Shown here: in pieces, positions 44,702 to 56,886 of the stretch
How positions within the stretch are numbered: position 1 is the first letter of the stretch
Layout: every line of letters begins with the position of its first letter
Assembly: GCA_951213105.1 (NCBI GenBank)
Contig: OX578137.1
Coordinates: 73,962,604 to 74,026,603, forward strand
Reading direction: 5' to 3'
Source: Amaurobius ferox
Taxonomy: Eukaryota; Arthropoda; Arachnida; Araneae; Amaurobiidae
DNA length: 64,000 nt
Notes under the pieces: model-generated
The model's database searches: none
What the model was told of the DNA's origin: nothing
Seen by the model: the letters and a program-made list of their open reading frames with translations, nothing else
Program-made: the position numbers and the translations under genes

Positions 44702-45993
44702 TAAAAGCAAATGCCAATATATATAAGATAGTAACATGTGCATTTTTCGAGTTTTTATAGTATTACTGATGAAACAACAAATCATCAAAATATACTCAGG
44801 AAACATCAAAACATCAAATCTTTATATACTAATTGCCAAGTGTCCGTCTGTCTGTCTGTCTGTCACGCTTTTTTTAGGCACTTCCCGAATAGATAGAGAC
44901 TTGCAATTTGGTACACGGCTCGGTTGTTCGATAAAACCCTCTGGAAAAATCGAATTTTCCGAAAACGTTCTATTGAAGGGGTGCCCCACACCAAAACGTT
45001 CGAAAAGTGAAATGATGGGAAAGCATGCTTTGCGATAAGATAGAGACTTCAAATTTGGTGTATGGGTAAACCGTTTGAAAGGAAAAAAGTGTACAATTTC
45101 AGATTTTGAATATGTTCTACTTAAGGGGGTGCCGCACACCAAAATCTTCGATTTACCGAATAAATGAGAAACGGCCACTTTAAAATTTGATAGAGGCTTG
45201 AAATTTGGTATATGGGCTAATCATTTGAAGAAAACACCTAAAACAAATATAGTTTTCTAAAATGTTCGTTTAGGGGGTGCTCCACACCAAAACGTTCGAA
45301 AAGTGAAATGATGGGAAAGTGGGCTTTGCGATAAGATAGAGACTTCAAATTTGGTGTATTGGTAAACCGTTTGAAAGGAAGAAAGTGTACAATTTCAGAT
45401 TTCCAATATTTTCTACTTAAGGGGGTGCCGCACACCAAAACGTTCGAAAAGTTAAATGATGGGAAAGCATGCTTTGCGATGAGATAGAGACTTCAAATTT
45501 GGTGTATGGGTAAATCGTTCGAAAGGAAGAAAGTGTGCAAATTCAGATTTCTAATATTTTCTACTTAAGGGGGTGTCGCACACCAAAACGTTCGAAAAGT
45601 GAAAAGATGGGAAAGCATACTTTGCGATGAGACAGATACCTCAAATTTGGTGTATAGGTGAGTCATTCGAAAGGAAGAAAGTGTGCAATTTCAGATTTCC
45701 AATATTTTCTACTTACGGGGGGTGCCGCACACCAAAACGTTCGAAAAGTGAAGTGATAGGAAAGCATGCTTTGCGATGAGATAGAGACTTCAAATTCGGT
45801 GTATGGGTAAACCGTTCAAAAGGAAGAAAATGTGCTATTGCAGATTTCTAATATTTTCTATTTAAGGGGGTGCCGCACACCAAAATGTTCGATTTACAGA
45901 ATAAATGAGAAAACGCTCCTTTTTAAATTTGATAGAGGCTTGAAATTTGGTAGATGGGCTAATCATTTGACGGAAACACCCAAAACGAATATA

Positions 45994-46997
45994 CAGTAAA
46001 ACCTGTAAAGTTGGACATCTCTATATGTTGGCCACCTGTCTATCTTGGACACAATTCGGTGGAACGGAACGAATTCCTATGTTTTAACATGTATATAATA
46101 CTGTTTAACTTGGACACCTGTCTATCTTGGAAGTTGCCCGCTGTTTACATTACTAAGTTGGACAAGTTCCTTAAAATTGGCATTTGCATAAAGGAAGTAA
46201 CCTACCACTTTTGATCTTCCTTATCTATCCCCAGGGATTATCTTTTGTTGTTGATCCCCAGAAGTATTCCTATGTTGTTGTTATCACTTCCAGGAAGCTC
46301 TTATCTGCCTACATTTCTTTCTTATTGTTGCTAAGGGGCCGTCCCTCCCCACCATTCCACAGACCTCAATTATGTATCACAACCTTTTTGTTATCAGTTT
46401 GTTTACACACACACAACAACACACTTGAAGAATGGACATTTGTAGCTTCCCTATCCCATCTTTACATTGTCCAATTGGATTTCTGCATCTTTTGAATAAA
46501 AAGGTTTCTCTACCCTCAAAAGTCACATTTGTTTCTCAGTGCATTCTGGAAAGGTGACTGTGATTTTAGTGACGTGCACATTAGTTTTTAATAATGAGCA
46601 AAGGTAAATTAGTTGAGCTAACTATTGAAAAGAAAATAATAATTCTTGATCGCCCAGACAAAGGTGACAGCTGCAGAAAGTTGGCAGAGGAGTTCGGCAT
46701 ATCAAAATCTACTGTTTCCAATATAAACAATAAGAGATCTGATATCATACATGCATGGGAGTTGAACTGCTCTGGAACAAGAAACAGAATCTATATCATA
46801 AGTATTTTGTAACAGTAATCACAATATTTAATTAAAACCATTGGCTTAGTATTTTCTATTTGTTAAAAATGAAGTCTTTTGATGTGGTTTATTGAAAGGG
46901 AAAAATGAAATTTCATCACACTGTCTATGTGGACACCTGTCTAAGTTGGACACTTTTAAAGGGAACCGTGAGTGTCCAACTTAGACAGGTTTAACTG
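45994..46997 (+). mobile_element. Pogo/Tigger-like element with TA TSD
   Basis: CAGTAAAACCTGTAAAGTTG at the left and TCCAACTTAGACAGGTTTAA then CTG at the right are inverted, flanked by TA (45992-45993 and 46998-46999). Removing the element and one TA restores the surrounding minisatellite phrase (GAATA-GTTTTTCAAAAATGTTCG as two pieces). The subterminal text repeats GGACACCTGTCTA several times. It encodes one short DNA-binding ORF (46594-46812). Confidence 0.85.
46594..46812 (+). pseudogene. Pogo/Tigger transposase, CENP-B-like HTH fragment
   Basis: MSKGKLVELTIEKKIIILDR, then KGDSCRKLAEEFGISKSTVS and NINNKRSDIIHAWE match the N-terminal helix-turn-helix of pogo-like/CENP-B proteins (K-R-x-L-T-x-E-x-K ... 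L-A-x-x-F-G-I-S-x-S-T-V). Frame homology stops after about 52 residues and an unrelated 20-residue tail follows; the second HTH and the DDE/D nuclease are missing. The fragment could bind the element's inverted repeats but not cleave. The start is the first Met, in good position relative to the conserved domain. The frame is intact, so a small DNA-binding peptide is conceivable but unsupported. Confidence 0.75.
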
Positions 46998-48192
46998 TAG
47001 TTTTTCAAAAATGTTCGTTTAAGGGGGTGCTCCAGAGAAAAATGTTCGAAAAGTGAATTGATAAAAAACCATGCTGCGGAATGAGATAGAGATATCAAAT
47101 TTGGTGTAATGGTAGATAGTTTGAAAGGAAGAAAGTGTACAATTTCAGTTTACCAATATTTTCTACTTTGGGGGGGGGGGGCCTCACACCAAAATGTTCG
47201 ATTTTCGGAATAAAGGAGAAACGCCCCTTTTAAAACGTGATAGAAACTTGATATTTGGTATATGGGCGAATCATCAGATAGAAATCACAAAAAGAATAGA
47301 GTTTTTCAAAAATGTGTATTTAAGGGGGTGGGTACTCCACACAAAAACATTCGAAAGATAAAATGCTAGAAAAGCATGCTTCGCGATGAGATAGATACTT
47401 CAAATTTGGTGTACGGGTAAAATGTTGGAAAGGAAGAAAGTGTGCAATTTCAGTTTTCCAACATTTGTTATTGTAGGGGGGTGCCGCTCACTAAAATATT
47501 TGATTTGCCGAACAAATAAAAAACGCCTCCTTTACAATATGATAGAGGAATTTAGTATATGGGCTAACCATTGGGCAAAAAAACCAAAGATGAATAGAGT
47601 TTGACAAAAATGTTCTTTAACGGGGTGCTACACAGAAAACGGTCGAAAGGTGAAGTGATAGAAAAACATGCTTCTCTTCGCGATAGGATAAGGACTTCAA
47701 ATTTGGCGTACGGGAAGATAGTTTGAAAGGAAGAAAGTATGAAATTTCTGATTTCCAATTTTTGTTACTTTAAGGGGTTCCGCACACTAATATGTTCGAT
47801 TTTCCGAATAAATGGGGTACACTTCCTTTTAAATGTGATAGAGGCTTGATATCTGGTGTATGGGCCAATCATCTGATAAAAAAAAACAAGACAAACAGAG
47901 TTTTTCAAAAATGTTCATTTATGGATGTGCTTCACAAAAAAAAGTTCCAAAGGAGAAATAATAATATAGGGGTGCCTCGGGATGAGATAGACTTTAATGT
48001 GTTGTACGGGTAGATAATTCGAAAGGAAGAAATTCGCAAATTTAGTTTACCAATATTTTCTTTTTTAGGGGGTACTGAACACCAAAATATTCGATTTGTC
48101 GAATAAATGTGAAACGCGAATTATTAAAAAATTTGCACTATTCAGGGGTTGCTTATTGCGAGACCGTTGATTTTCAACGGGTATTCGGCTAG

Positions 48193-49139
48193 TATAATCT
48201 ATTTTTATTACAGGAGTATAGGTTTTATAATAAGTCTGACCCTTATTTAGCGGTACATATATAAATGAGTTATTGCCCTTATTTTATGACACTGTTTCCG
48301 AGATATAACATTCTTTTTTTTTACATTTCAAATTCCAAATACGATATCTTAAAATAACTTGAAATAAATTGGAGCGATTGAGATCAAATTAGCATGATTA
48401 ATTCCCTCAACAATTACAAGAACAGTTGTTTATTTTCAGTATGATAAATTCAAAAATATGATTCAATATATGTTTGCTCAAATTCTGCAACTTTGTTAAT
48501 CTGAAGCAAAAACCATTTGTTGCACCCAAAAGTTTTCCACTTGTTTGAATATGTCCAATCTTTTTAATTACAGTATCTTTGATTACAACATACCTAATAA
48601 TTAACTTCTGAACACTGGTTAGGAATTCATGATAATGATTAATATTAATACTACAGAAATGCATAGTTATTTAGTTGTATAAAATAAAGCTAATTAATTA
48701 GTTTTGGAAAGTTTTGTCTTACATTATTATTTCCTCATTAGTGGCAATGAATCGCGGTTTTATCACAGATTTATCTTCTTTATTAACTTTCTTCGTGGAA
48801 CTTTTCAATCCATCCCATCAATTTCAGGCTATTATTGACTCATGATAAATATTTAAAAGATGGCATTACTGAATATTATTCTGATTTCGTTATTAGGAAA
48901 TATTTAAATAGACATAAATGCAAGAAGATGATATGATAATGTAAGCATTTCATGTCAATATATATAACCCAACTGAAACTCTTTATAATTAATGACAATA
49001 ATGAAACCTAGGAAGAAAGAATGTCAAGATGCGGCGTCTGCTTTATGTTTGAATACTTGCATTTATTATTACTTTCTCGACTTACAAATTATACTGAAAA
49101 ATAATTGTAATCAAACAAAACGAAGTATTTATTGCTGCT
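48193..49139. other. No gene seen
   Basis: Strongly AT-rich sequence without a recognised repeat. Confidence 0.6.
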
Positions 49140-49335
49140 CTTAGTCCTCGGGCGAGTCGGGTGGTCTAGGCTTTCGACGTGTTGAGCGAAAACGTAATCC
49201 CGAAATTAATAACACCAGGATTTGATCCCCGAGTTAAAGCGTGAGAGACCAGCGTTATAGCGATGAGTTAAAGATGTTTCTAGCCCAATGCATTTAATAC
49301 AGCCTTATGAGCGTTCGATACAGAACTATATCTCT
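49140..49335 (+). repeat. tRNA-like repeat, third family, copy 1
   Basis: TCCTCGGGCGAGTCGGGTGG starts a tRNA-like block with a weak box B (GGATTTGATCC at ~49237) and the downstream phrase TTATGAGCGTTCGATACAG. A second copy is at ~49625-49775 (GGAGTTTGATCC; TTATGAGCGTTTTCTACGAT). Confidence 0.45.
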
Positions 49336-49624
49336 CAGTGAGTTTTAGATTATCGAACAAAGTTTTTACTGGGTTACAGATAAAGCATGCAAATCATCGT
49401 AAAAGAAAAGGATGGTCATTACGACGTAATGATGCGAGTTTGTGCTAACTGTAGAACCAATCACGCAGCTGATGAAGAAAGGGTGCTAGAGTTTTGATCA
49501 TTTATTCATCTACATTTTGTCGCCCTCTCGTGGGGATTGCAGAAAATGCACTTTTACAATGCATATATAAATGTTAGACAGCTGAATATCTGGAAATAAT
49601 AGATCAAAAGTTGCTTCATGCTAT

Positions 49625-49775
49625 ACCAAACTCACCAATATATCGTGAACGCTAAATCACTAAGTTGATAACATAGGAGTTTGATCCCACACTTAAAGTG
49701 TTATAGAGTTGAGCTATCGCCAACTCCTCCTTAAAGCATTTACTACTGTTTTATGAGCGTTTTCTACGATACCTT
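49625..49775 (+). repeat. tRNA-like repeat, third family, copy 2
   Basis: Shares TTTGATCCCACACTTAAAGT and the GAGCG...CGATAC end with the copy at 49140; the 5' half is degraded. Confidence 0.4.
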
Positions 49776-49994
49776 ACTTTTATTCAAATGCTTATGCGAT
49801 GGCGTCTGTGTGGACAATGTAACTCTAACAAATAGATCGATTCAAACGAAACATCGTATCAACAACGAAACATTGATACTGCAAGCTGTGTACAAAGATG
49901 TCTTGGAGACGTCGCTACGAAAAATTGTCTTATTAAGGAGATGCCAAATCATAAGCCTATGAGAGACTAGTTGATCCAACAGACGTATCAATAA

Positions 49995-51387
49995 CCATCT
50001 TGGTCGGAGAGATATGTCAGTTACTCGGTGTCGGCGACATTGGATTAATGGAGGCATATGTAACTAACAAAGAGGCTCGGGACGCCCTAGATAGATAGTT
50101 GCTCAAGATGGTCATATAGTCAAAAGAGGGGTCATGATGATACCAACGGCGTCACTATCAGTCTTTAAGAGACATTTGCCATCCTCTAAGCATCATGTAT
50201 CAAGGAATGCCGACGGCAGAAGGTACGATTAAATGTTGACGTTCATTAAGGCGCCTACCACCGACCCTGTAATATAGACAGAGCTGTATAGATTAATGTC
50301 TAGCTCAGTCAGCCTGGACAGTTCCCGATTGGTGGCATGTAGTCTTTAGCGACGAATCCCGCTTTTATTTCAGTGCTGACGGCCGCCGCATACGTGTTGA
50401 AGGCCCAGACCACACAGCCAACCCTAAGGCTTGTGGCAATTGAACGTGTGGCCGGCGCCGCATACGTGTTGTTGTTGTTGTTGTGACCCAGACCGTCCGT
50501 CCTACCAGAAAGGTGTAAGGTAACTGCCGCATACGTGTGGAAACCCCAGGCCGTCCGACTCGTCCAGAGGACTTGTGTAACAATTTGGACGACCGGTGCC
50601 GCATACGTGTGTAGAAGAGGACTGGCCAGCGTTCATATCCCGCATTTGTTGTAGAGCGGCACATGGCCATCACATATAGTGTGACAGTATGGCGAGTCAT
50701 CTAGTGGGACAAGCAATCGCTTCTAGTTGTGTTCCAAGCCAATCTGACGACTCGTTTGTATGTCGACGATATTCGTGGCTGATTGTTCCGCCTATGCTGT
50801 TAAGCTGTTCTGATTTCATTTACCAGCAAGTGATTAATTCCTCTGTCATTGACCCACCCAGCTGTTGTACTAGGTGTCTGAATTTGCCATCGCAGCGATT
50901 GATCATCAATCCGTATGCTTTTGGATGGGGCTGTTTCTCTCCACTGACTGACCAACAAGTCAACGCGCTCGACTACATACTGCACGACTTTCACCAATGC
51001 CTTTGAGGATTTAATACCCTCCCATTGTTATACAAATCCCCAAACATATTACCAACAGAATTCATCTGAGTCATGGTGGGACGGCAGTTTCAGTCTTTTC
51101 AGAATACCACTGAATTCGCTGATCAGTTGCAACATTTGTGGCAGAATTTTCAGCAGGGGGGACATAGGCAACTTAATTCACCCTATGAGTCACCAAATAT
51201 CAGTTTGTATAGCTGCCAGGGAAGGCCTTACCACTTACTAAAATGTCAACTTCTTGTTTTCAAAATTTCTAAAAAGACGTATTTTTGCTACTACATTCTA
51301 ATCATTTGCACATCTCCTCATACATGCCGAGTTTTGTGTTTTAGTTCACTATTTTTATGGGCGCATATCTTTATTTGCAACAGAGTG
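49995..51387 (+). pseudogene. Tc1-like transposon with transposase pseudogene
   Basis: Plus-strand remnants in several frames follow the order of a Tc1 transposase. LGRRDMSVTRCRRHWINGG is the end of the HTH; SGRPR and PTASLSVFKRHLP are the linker; SDESRFYFSADGRRIRVW (~50350-50395) is the second catalytic Asp region; HTARLSPMPL-type text (~50970) precedes a stretch with ESWWDGSFSLF. The C-terminus reads NICGRIFSRG-like and LPGKALPLT. The inverted repeat GCAACAGAGTGTA ends the element at ~51387, matching TACACTCTGTTGC at 57703. The 5' repeat is not found. There are many stops, and three SINE fragments are inserted at RIRVW. Confidence 0.75.
50385..50610 (-). mobile_element. Three mini-retroposons at one site, four TSD copies
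   Basis: GCCGCATACGTGT occurs at 50385-50397, 50457-50469, 50526-50538 and 50598-50610. The three intervals (59, 56 and 59 bp) are different subtypes of the last ~60 bp of SINE-A. The first has GGCCCAGACCACACAGCCAA, the second a (GTT)n tail and CGTCCTACCAGAAAGGTG, and the third GCCGTCCGACTCGTCCAGAG. Only the first TSD copy plus the text after the fourth restores the transposase sequence. Confidence 0.8.
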
Positions 51388-54146
51388 TATTTATCAGATT
51401 TATTCAGAAAACGTATGAACTATTTTTTCTATTCAAATAATAATGGCTTGCTGTTGAGATGAAATTTTGATAGAATTATGATGGGGATAACATACATGTT
51501 GTTTTAACAAAATAATATAAATACAGATTTGAATTTCCTTGCAGCAGAAATGAATAAAGCTCCCGAAGACATGACAAATATGAATAATTCATCAGCAACA
51601 GATTCAAAATGTTGAGGCAATTCCTAGGACCTCAAAGGATTTACAGGCTTTTGAAGTGAAAATCCTGTTCTTATCTCCCTAAATGACACTACTACTAAAA
51701 CAACTGTTCAAGATTTAATCAAACCCCTATCTCCTATATCCGATTTATTCAGACACAGTATGTAATCGCAACGAGGAAAGGTCCAAAACAGTGAGAGCAA
51801 TAATCTCTTAAAATCGGTAGATCTACTAAGAGATATAAAGAACATGACTGTCAGAATGGCAAAATTGGAAGGAAGAAAAGAAAGGGAAAAAGAAAACAAA
51901 AGAGCATGAATATAACTTTGTTAATAGGATGAGTGAGTGATTCAGTAAACCAGTTGTCTTATTTGGGCACATAACAGATGTACAAGCTGTTAAGTTAATA
52001 CCCTTCGTTATATCTGTGATTTTTGTATACAAAAGTTAGGAAATGAAAAATATTAAGCCATATTTAGGCCTAGTTTTATTTGTCCAGGGCGACCCACCGA
52101 CTTAAAACGGTGATTTTCTATAAGATATATTGCACTATATATATCCAAAATATGCTCAATGAAAACTTGTTCTTTCATTCAGTAGTTCTTTTTATTTATT
52201 TTTAGCAGGTAGTTCTTAAAATATAGATACGCTTTGAAAAATCACATGAAATGCTTAAGTGTCCTTAGCTAATCGCCTCTTCCCTACATTAACAAGACCT
52301 GATGAACAAAGGGTATAGTTTATAGCAAATTGCAACTTCCGGCAATTTAATTGTATTATAAGAATTTGAAAAAATACAAAGAAAAATGCATCTACTTTGA
52401 AAAGACAACAAACATTGAAAAATAATTAGCAACAAAAAGAAGTAACTGTCGATTGGAAAAATTGGACATGCATAAAAGTTAATCACGTTCAAAAAATTTA
52501 TTTTTTGAAGTTAAATACATGCAGTCAAAACGTGTCTTGTATAAAATGGGTTTTGCATAGATGCTATTAAATTTATTGAATTACATAATAGATTAGTTAT
52601 CTTTGAGGATTTTTTTAGATACGATAATATAACATTTCACAGTATACTAAGAAGAATTAGTATTTTCATTTGTGCCACAGTTAGATAAACAAATTCCTGT
52701 AGAGTTTGAGATCAAAATATTTGTTCTATCGATTAAAAATATATATTATTTGTGTGTGCTATTATTTAGACTTTTGGTGAGTAATCTGCACTAAAATCGT
52801 GATAACAATTAAACAATTGATAACAATAACAATTAAATCTCAAGCGCTATACTTTAATTATATTATTTTAAATTATTTTATTAAAAAAGCATTTTTCCGA
52901 TACTTTCAAAAACACTTATGGAAATCTATATTAAAAATCTGTTATTGTACTGAAAATAATTTAATTAAATCTAAAGAATTTTTTTTCTTCTTCATATTCA
53001 TCAATACCTCCTTTTAATATTTTAAAACAAATGCCAAAGGCATTCTGAGATTGCTTTCAATAACGCATGGGTTGTAGTTGATATTTGCATACAAAGGCAA
53101 AAGCACTTCCAACATTAATTAAATTGTAAGGAATACATTTCGATTTCAGTTTCAACTTTCTTTGAAGTAAATAAACTTTTATTTCGCCAGCGAGTTAATT
53201 AGAGTTTTAAATCATGAAATTTAATAAAAAGAACCATCTATTGTCAGACTTTGATAAAGTGAATAGTAAGTCGAATTGAAAAATTTTTCACACTATATCT
53301 AGTTCGTATAATCATAGCAATGAAAGATAGTAAAGTTCGTGTAGAATTTGAAGGGAAAATAAACCTGTTTGTATTAAACCAGTTCAAAATGTTTTTGTGC
53401 AAAACCGGTTGAGCAAAACTAGTTCCGGGCAAATTCAGTTTGTCTTAAATACAATTCCCGTTAAATCTATTCCTGTTAACGAGACTCGTCTCTATATAAA
53501 ATTTTCCCAAAGAAGTACTTGACTCATTATTATTTCCCTTATAATTATAACTTAGAAAATGGCTTTTTTTAATCTTAGAAAATGCTGCAGTCTTTGTTCA
53601 ATTGCTGCGAATATCATACCAATCTGTAAACTCTTTTAAGACATATCGTGCTGAATGAACAATATGGTGAAGTGAAAGTATGCACAAGAATAGATTTGTA
53701 GATGCAATATGCTTACAGATGCAATTTTATAAAGTCGTAAATTTGTAGATGCAATTTTCTAAATTAAGAGCAGTTGCCTTCTACTATCCTAATTATTTGT
53801 TTAAAATATCAATCGAAAATCGTTTTATTTTGAGAGTTTGCTCCAACAACCATATATGTCGAGACGTCCGTTTTCACGAAAAAATATTTATTTCGGGCTA
53901 AATTTTTATTTTTACATCTGTCTTAAAGTGAACTCTAGAACAATATTCTTGTACTTAGTACTGGTTGTTTAGTAATGAAAAAATTGCTTTTATAAGCACC
54001 CTGAATATAAAATTATCGTTTCGTGTTAAATTTTTTATCAGCCTCATTGACACAATTCCAGTTTAAGTCATAAATTTGTTCTTCACTATATACTAATACT
54101 AAAGTTTCTGTATTCAGTTTTAAAAACTTTTTTTGTCATCAATTAA
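51388..54146. other. Long AT-rich region, no gene
   Basis: No supported coding region. 51540-51905 has a Lys/Glu-rich broken frame on the plus strand that might be a retroelement ORF1 remnant, but no domain is visible. Confidence 0.5.
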
Positions 54147-55465
54147 GTGTACGACGACGAGGTGGTAGGGCGTGCTGTGAGATGTCCCATTTTTAGAGTG
54201 CTTTCGCCATTTTGCTATTTCGATATTGCTATTCCGCAATCTTGTAAGTGGTCATTTCCGGCCATGTACGACACGTATTTCGATGCTTTGAATGCTGCAT
54301 GCGCTTTGAAGCGCATATCTCTAAACTGTATTGTTGGGAATTATGCTCAATCCGTGGATATGCTGATGAAGTATTTTACCAACGAACTTGAAACCTGTGG
54401 ACCAGACAAGAAAGAGAAAATCAAGACCTTAATCTCAGGTATAGATTCTGACTGTCTTTCTATTTCAGATAAATCCAGTCATAGGCATTTAGACATCCTC
54501 ATTTATTACGGCAACATCTCTAAATTTATAGCTTTCCGTAGCCGCAAGAAGAGCGACAAATCGCCCATAGTCGATTTTTTCCAGAAAGCCCCAATGCAAA
54601 AGCCTCAAAGGATGATAATTTTATGGCCCCATCAAAACGCAGGAAACGTTCTTGCAAGCCTGCTGCTGCAGCTTCCCTTACTAAGGAAATCCCTGTACGA
54701 AACTCTTGCGCCCTCCTTAAATAGGAAACTGCTGAAGAGATGGACGAGAGTACTGAGATCGAGGAAGTCACCCCTTCGCCCCAAGTACAAGGCCAAATTT
54801 TTTATATTGACTACTCAAATTGGAGAGAAATGATATGAGATCTCAATCAACTAGCGTTCTGCCCCATACATGATGAACTAACCAAGACTTTAATTCAAAT
54901 TACAGCAGTAAATGACGAAAATTACCGCAAAATTCAGGATTATCTTATACCAAAGAAAGTAAGCTTCCATCCATCAATATTAGGAAGGATAGGGCGAAAA
55001 GGTTGTTTTCAAAGGACTCCTTGTAGTTACTAAAGCTGAAGAATTAAAAGCTGCTATCTGACTTAGGATTTCGACCAATAAGAGTATTTCAATTGCAGAA
55101 TCGTCCGAATCATGAACCTCTGCCCATATTGCTCATCCACCTTGAGTCAACGGAAGGATGGACAGAGATTACCGTTACCGATTTGATACTAATGATGGAA
55201 GTTAACGTGAAATCCCTCAGACAGGAAGGCTTTAGACAGTGCTATAACTGTCACTTTATCAACCATTTAAGCGAGTGCTGCAATCTGCCAGCGAAATGCG
55301 TAAAATGTGGAGAAGGTCATGCCACGAGGGAGTGCTAAAAGCTCAGGGTATCCTTGCTAAGTGTTGCAACTGTGGTTGGGATCCCCCGCTAACTTCAAGA
55401 AGTGTCCATAAACCCATGGAACAAAGTCAAAACCAAAGCAGAAAAATCAGCTATTAGGAGTTATG
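54147..55465 (+). pseudogene. LINE ORF1 (Gag-like) pseudogene with CCHC knuckles
   Basis: ORF1 of a Jockey-type non-LTR retrotransposon. The frame from 54147 is open for 228 codons, but after KKSDKSP (~54560) homology moves to another frame (SKRRKRSCKPAAAASLTKEI). The middle has EIEEVTPSPQVQGQ and DELTKTLIQITAVNDENYRK, typical of the linker and the start of the RNA-binding region. The best-preserved part, 55093-55338, contains GFRQCYNCHFINHLSECCNL and AKCVKCGEGHATREC, two zinc knuckles of the C2HC type found in arthropod ORF1 proteins. A third C-x(2)-C piece follows in another frame (AKCCNCGWD). ORF1p packages LINE RNA. No ORF2 reverse transcriptase follows. Confidence 0.8.
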
Positions 55466-56880
55466 GCCCCTAAACCAAATCATCCGCCTCTGGACGAGGT
55501 AAGCTCCCATTCCCTCTCCAGTTGTTCAAAAACTAAGCTCCCCACCGAAACGAACGAAATCGCTGCCAAGACAGGAACCAGTAGTCCCGAAGAGCACATG
55601 ATCGCCTCTAATATTGCTGTTGATAGTTTTGCTGCTACCGGTTTCCCTGAATTCCTAATGACTTTATAGAGTTTATAAAATTCTTTAAAGAGTTGGAAAA
55701 TCACTTTCAAAATTATAGTCCAACTGTTTTTCCTAGAGACTCATTGAAAGTCCTTAAATCAAATAATGACCCACTGACCAAGACCCATAAACCTGTGGAA
55801 ATACTCTCAGCCAATGGCAAGAGAGTAAATTCATAGGCTTGTAAGTCCACCCCTTTCAGCTCAATTTTCTTCGTAAAGCACTTAAATAGCTTAAACTTGT
55901 ATTTTACATCCTTAAATTATTTTTTACTAGTTGCAATTTTATTTTTTTTCCTTTTAACTTTTTTAATTTCATATGTATCTATTGCTGATCTTATAAAGGG
56001 CCTTTTATTTTTCTCTGACTGGGAGAACTCAAATAATATAACAGCCTCAGATAATCAAACAATGTTTCTACACAGGAGATTGAAGGCGTGCATTTCGCCT
56101 GATTCTATTTTCTAATAATAACCACACGTACATACTTTTTTGGTACCTGCTTATAAAATGTGCACTTTCGAAGGCCTGCAGAATTTTCTTTGTCAGTCTT
56201 GCATATTAAGTTAACAATATCATATTGAGTTCGAAGTTAAAGTAATAGAAGACTTAAGCGCTACTTATTAATTAATCACGCTAACATATTCATCAGCATC
56301 ATTCATCAGCATCAAACTCTATAGAAAGGAATTGAATTTTAAATATCCTTACTGCATTTTCAAATTGCACATCTATACCAGAAGTAGCAAGAATGTTTTT
56401 AAATGATGGTTAGGCAACCAAATTTGCAATCTATGTTTCTACCTCAAAAAATGTTTAAGCATCTATTTCTCAGGATCTAATATAGATGCAGTTTAGATGG
56501 TTACCGACATGGATTCAGCGTTGAACTTCGAAGAAGCCAGAGATCCACTAAGGATTTATACTTCCAGTTCTGTTTCCATATCAGGTTGAAAATTTTTCAT
56601 TTCCATTTAAACACCTATTTATCAGGATTGGATAAATCTAGTTGTGAGACCAGAAATAGATCTCACACCAGTTTGTGGTTAGACAGTTTTATGTTCAATA
56701 TTTATGGTTTGCTGCAATAGCAAACAATTCTTCAGATGAAACGACGCCAGCTTTTACAACACTTTGACCCGAGAGGTCAAACTAGGCCATAAACCTACAG
56801 ACTGAGGTGTAGCCATGAGAGTGGTTAAAAAGAATAACCAATTATGGAAGATGTCTGGGTGCGGTGCCCAAGGTCGGCCA
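55466..56880. other. ORF1 3' tail, then AT-rich spacer
   Basis: 55466-55670 keeps a Ser/Pro/Thr-rich frame consistent with the ORF1 C-terminus (PEEHMIASNIAVDSF). Beyond ~55850 nothing is recognised. Confidence 0.4.
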
Positions 56881-56886
56881 ATCAGA

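Larger units (their letters stand above)
44970..48115 (+). repeat. ~148-bp minisatellite of two alternating unit types
   Basis: Fifteen units begin at GGGGGTGCC-like text (44978, 45125, 45273, 45421, 45569, 45717, 45866; then 47023, ~47170, 47322, 47475, 47620, 47772, 47925, 48068). Type A contains GGGAAAGCATGCTTTGCGAT; type B contains TCGATTTACCGAATAAATGA. Order left of the Tigger insertion is A-B-A-A-A-A-B, and right of it A-B repeated four times. Confidence 0.85.
44819..48192 (+). mobile_element. Canonical non-autonomous Helitron, complete
   Basis: The 5' end is TCTTTATATACTAATTGCCA after host A (44818). The 3' end is the hairpin CCGTTGATTTTCAACGG (48164-48180), then GTATTCGG and CTAG (48189-48192) followed by host T. 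This A|T insertion with TC...CTRR and a 3' hairpin defines Helitrons. Inside is a (CTGT)n tract (~44843-44862) and a ~148-bp minisatellite. No RepHel protein is encoded, so it depended on another element. It is interrupted by a Tigger-like insertion (45994-46997). Confidence 0.85.

Noticed and set aside
44822..45438. 118- and 66-codon minus-strand frames with repeated FPFKRFTHTPNLKSL text
   Set aside because: Translation of the Helitron minisatellite; the peptide repeat simply mirrors the 148-bp unit.
50365..51006. Frames of 111 and 105 codons near 50.4-51.0 kb as host genes
   Set aside because: The minus-strand frame crosses four TSD copies and three SINE fragments; the plus-strand frame is an out-of-register part of the Tc1 pseudogene.
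54147..54833. A host gene of 228 codons
   Set aside because: The downstream text in shifted frames and the CCHC knuckles at 55.2-55.3 kb identify the locus as a LINE ORF1; the second half of this frame is a frameshifted reading.
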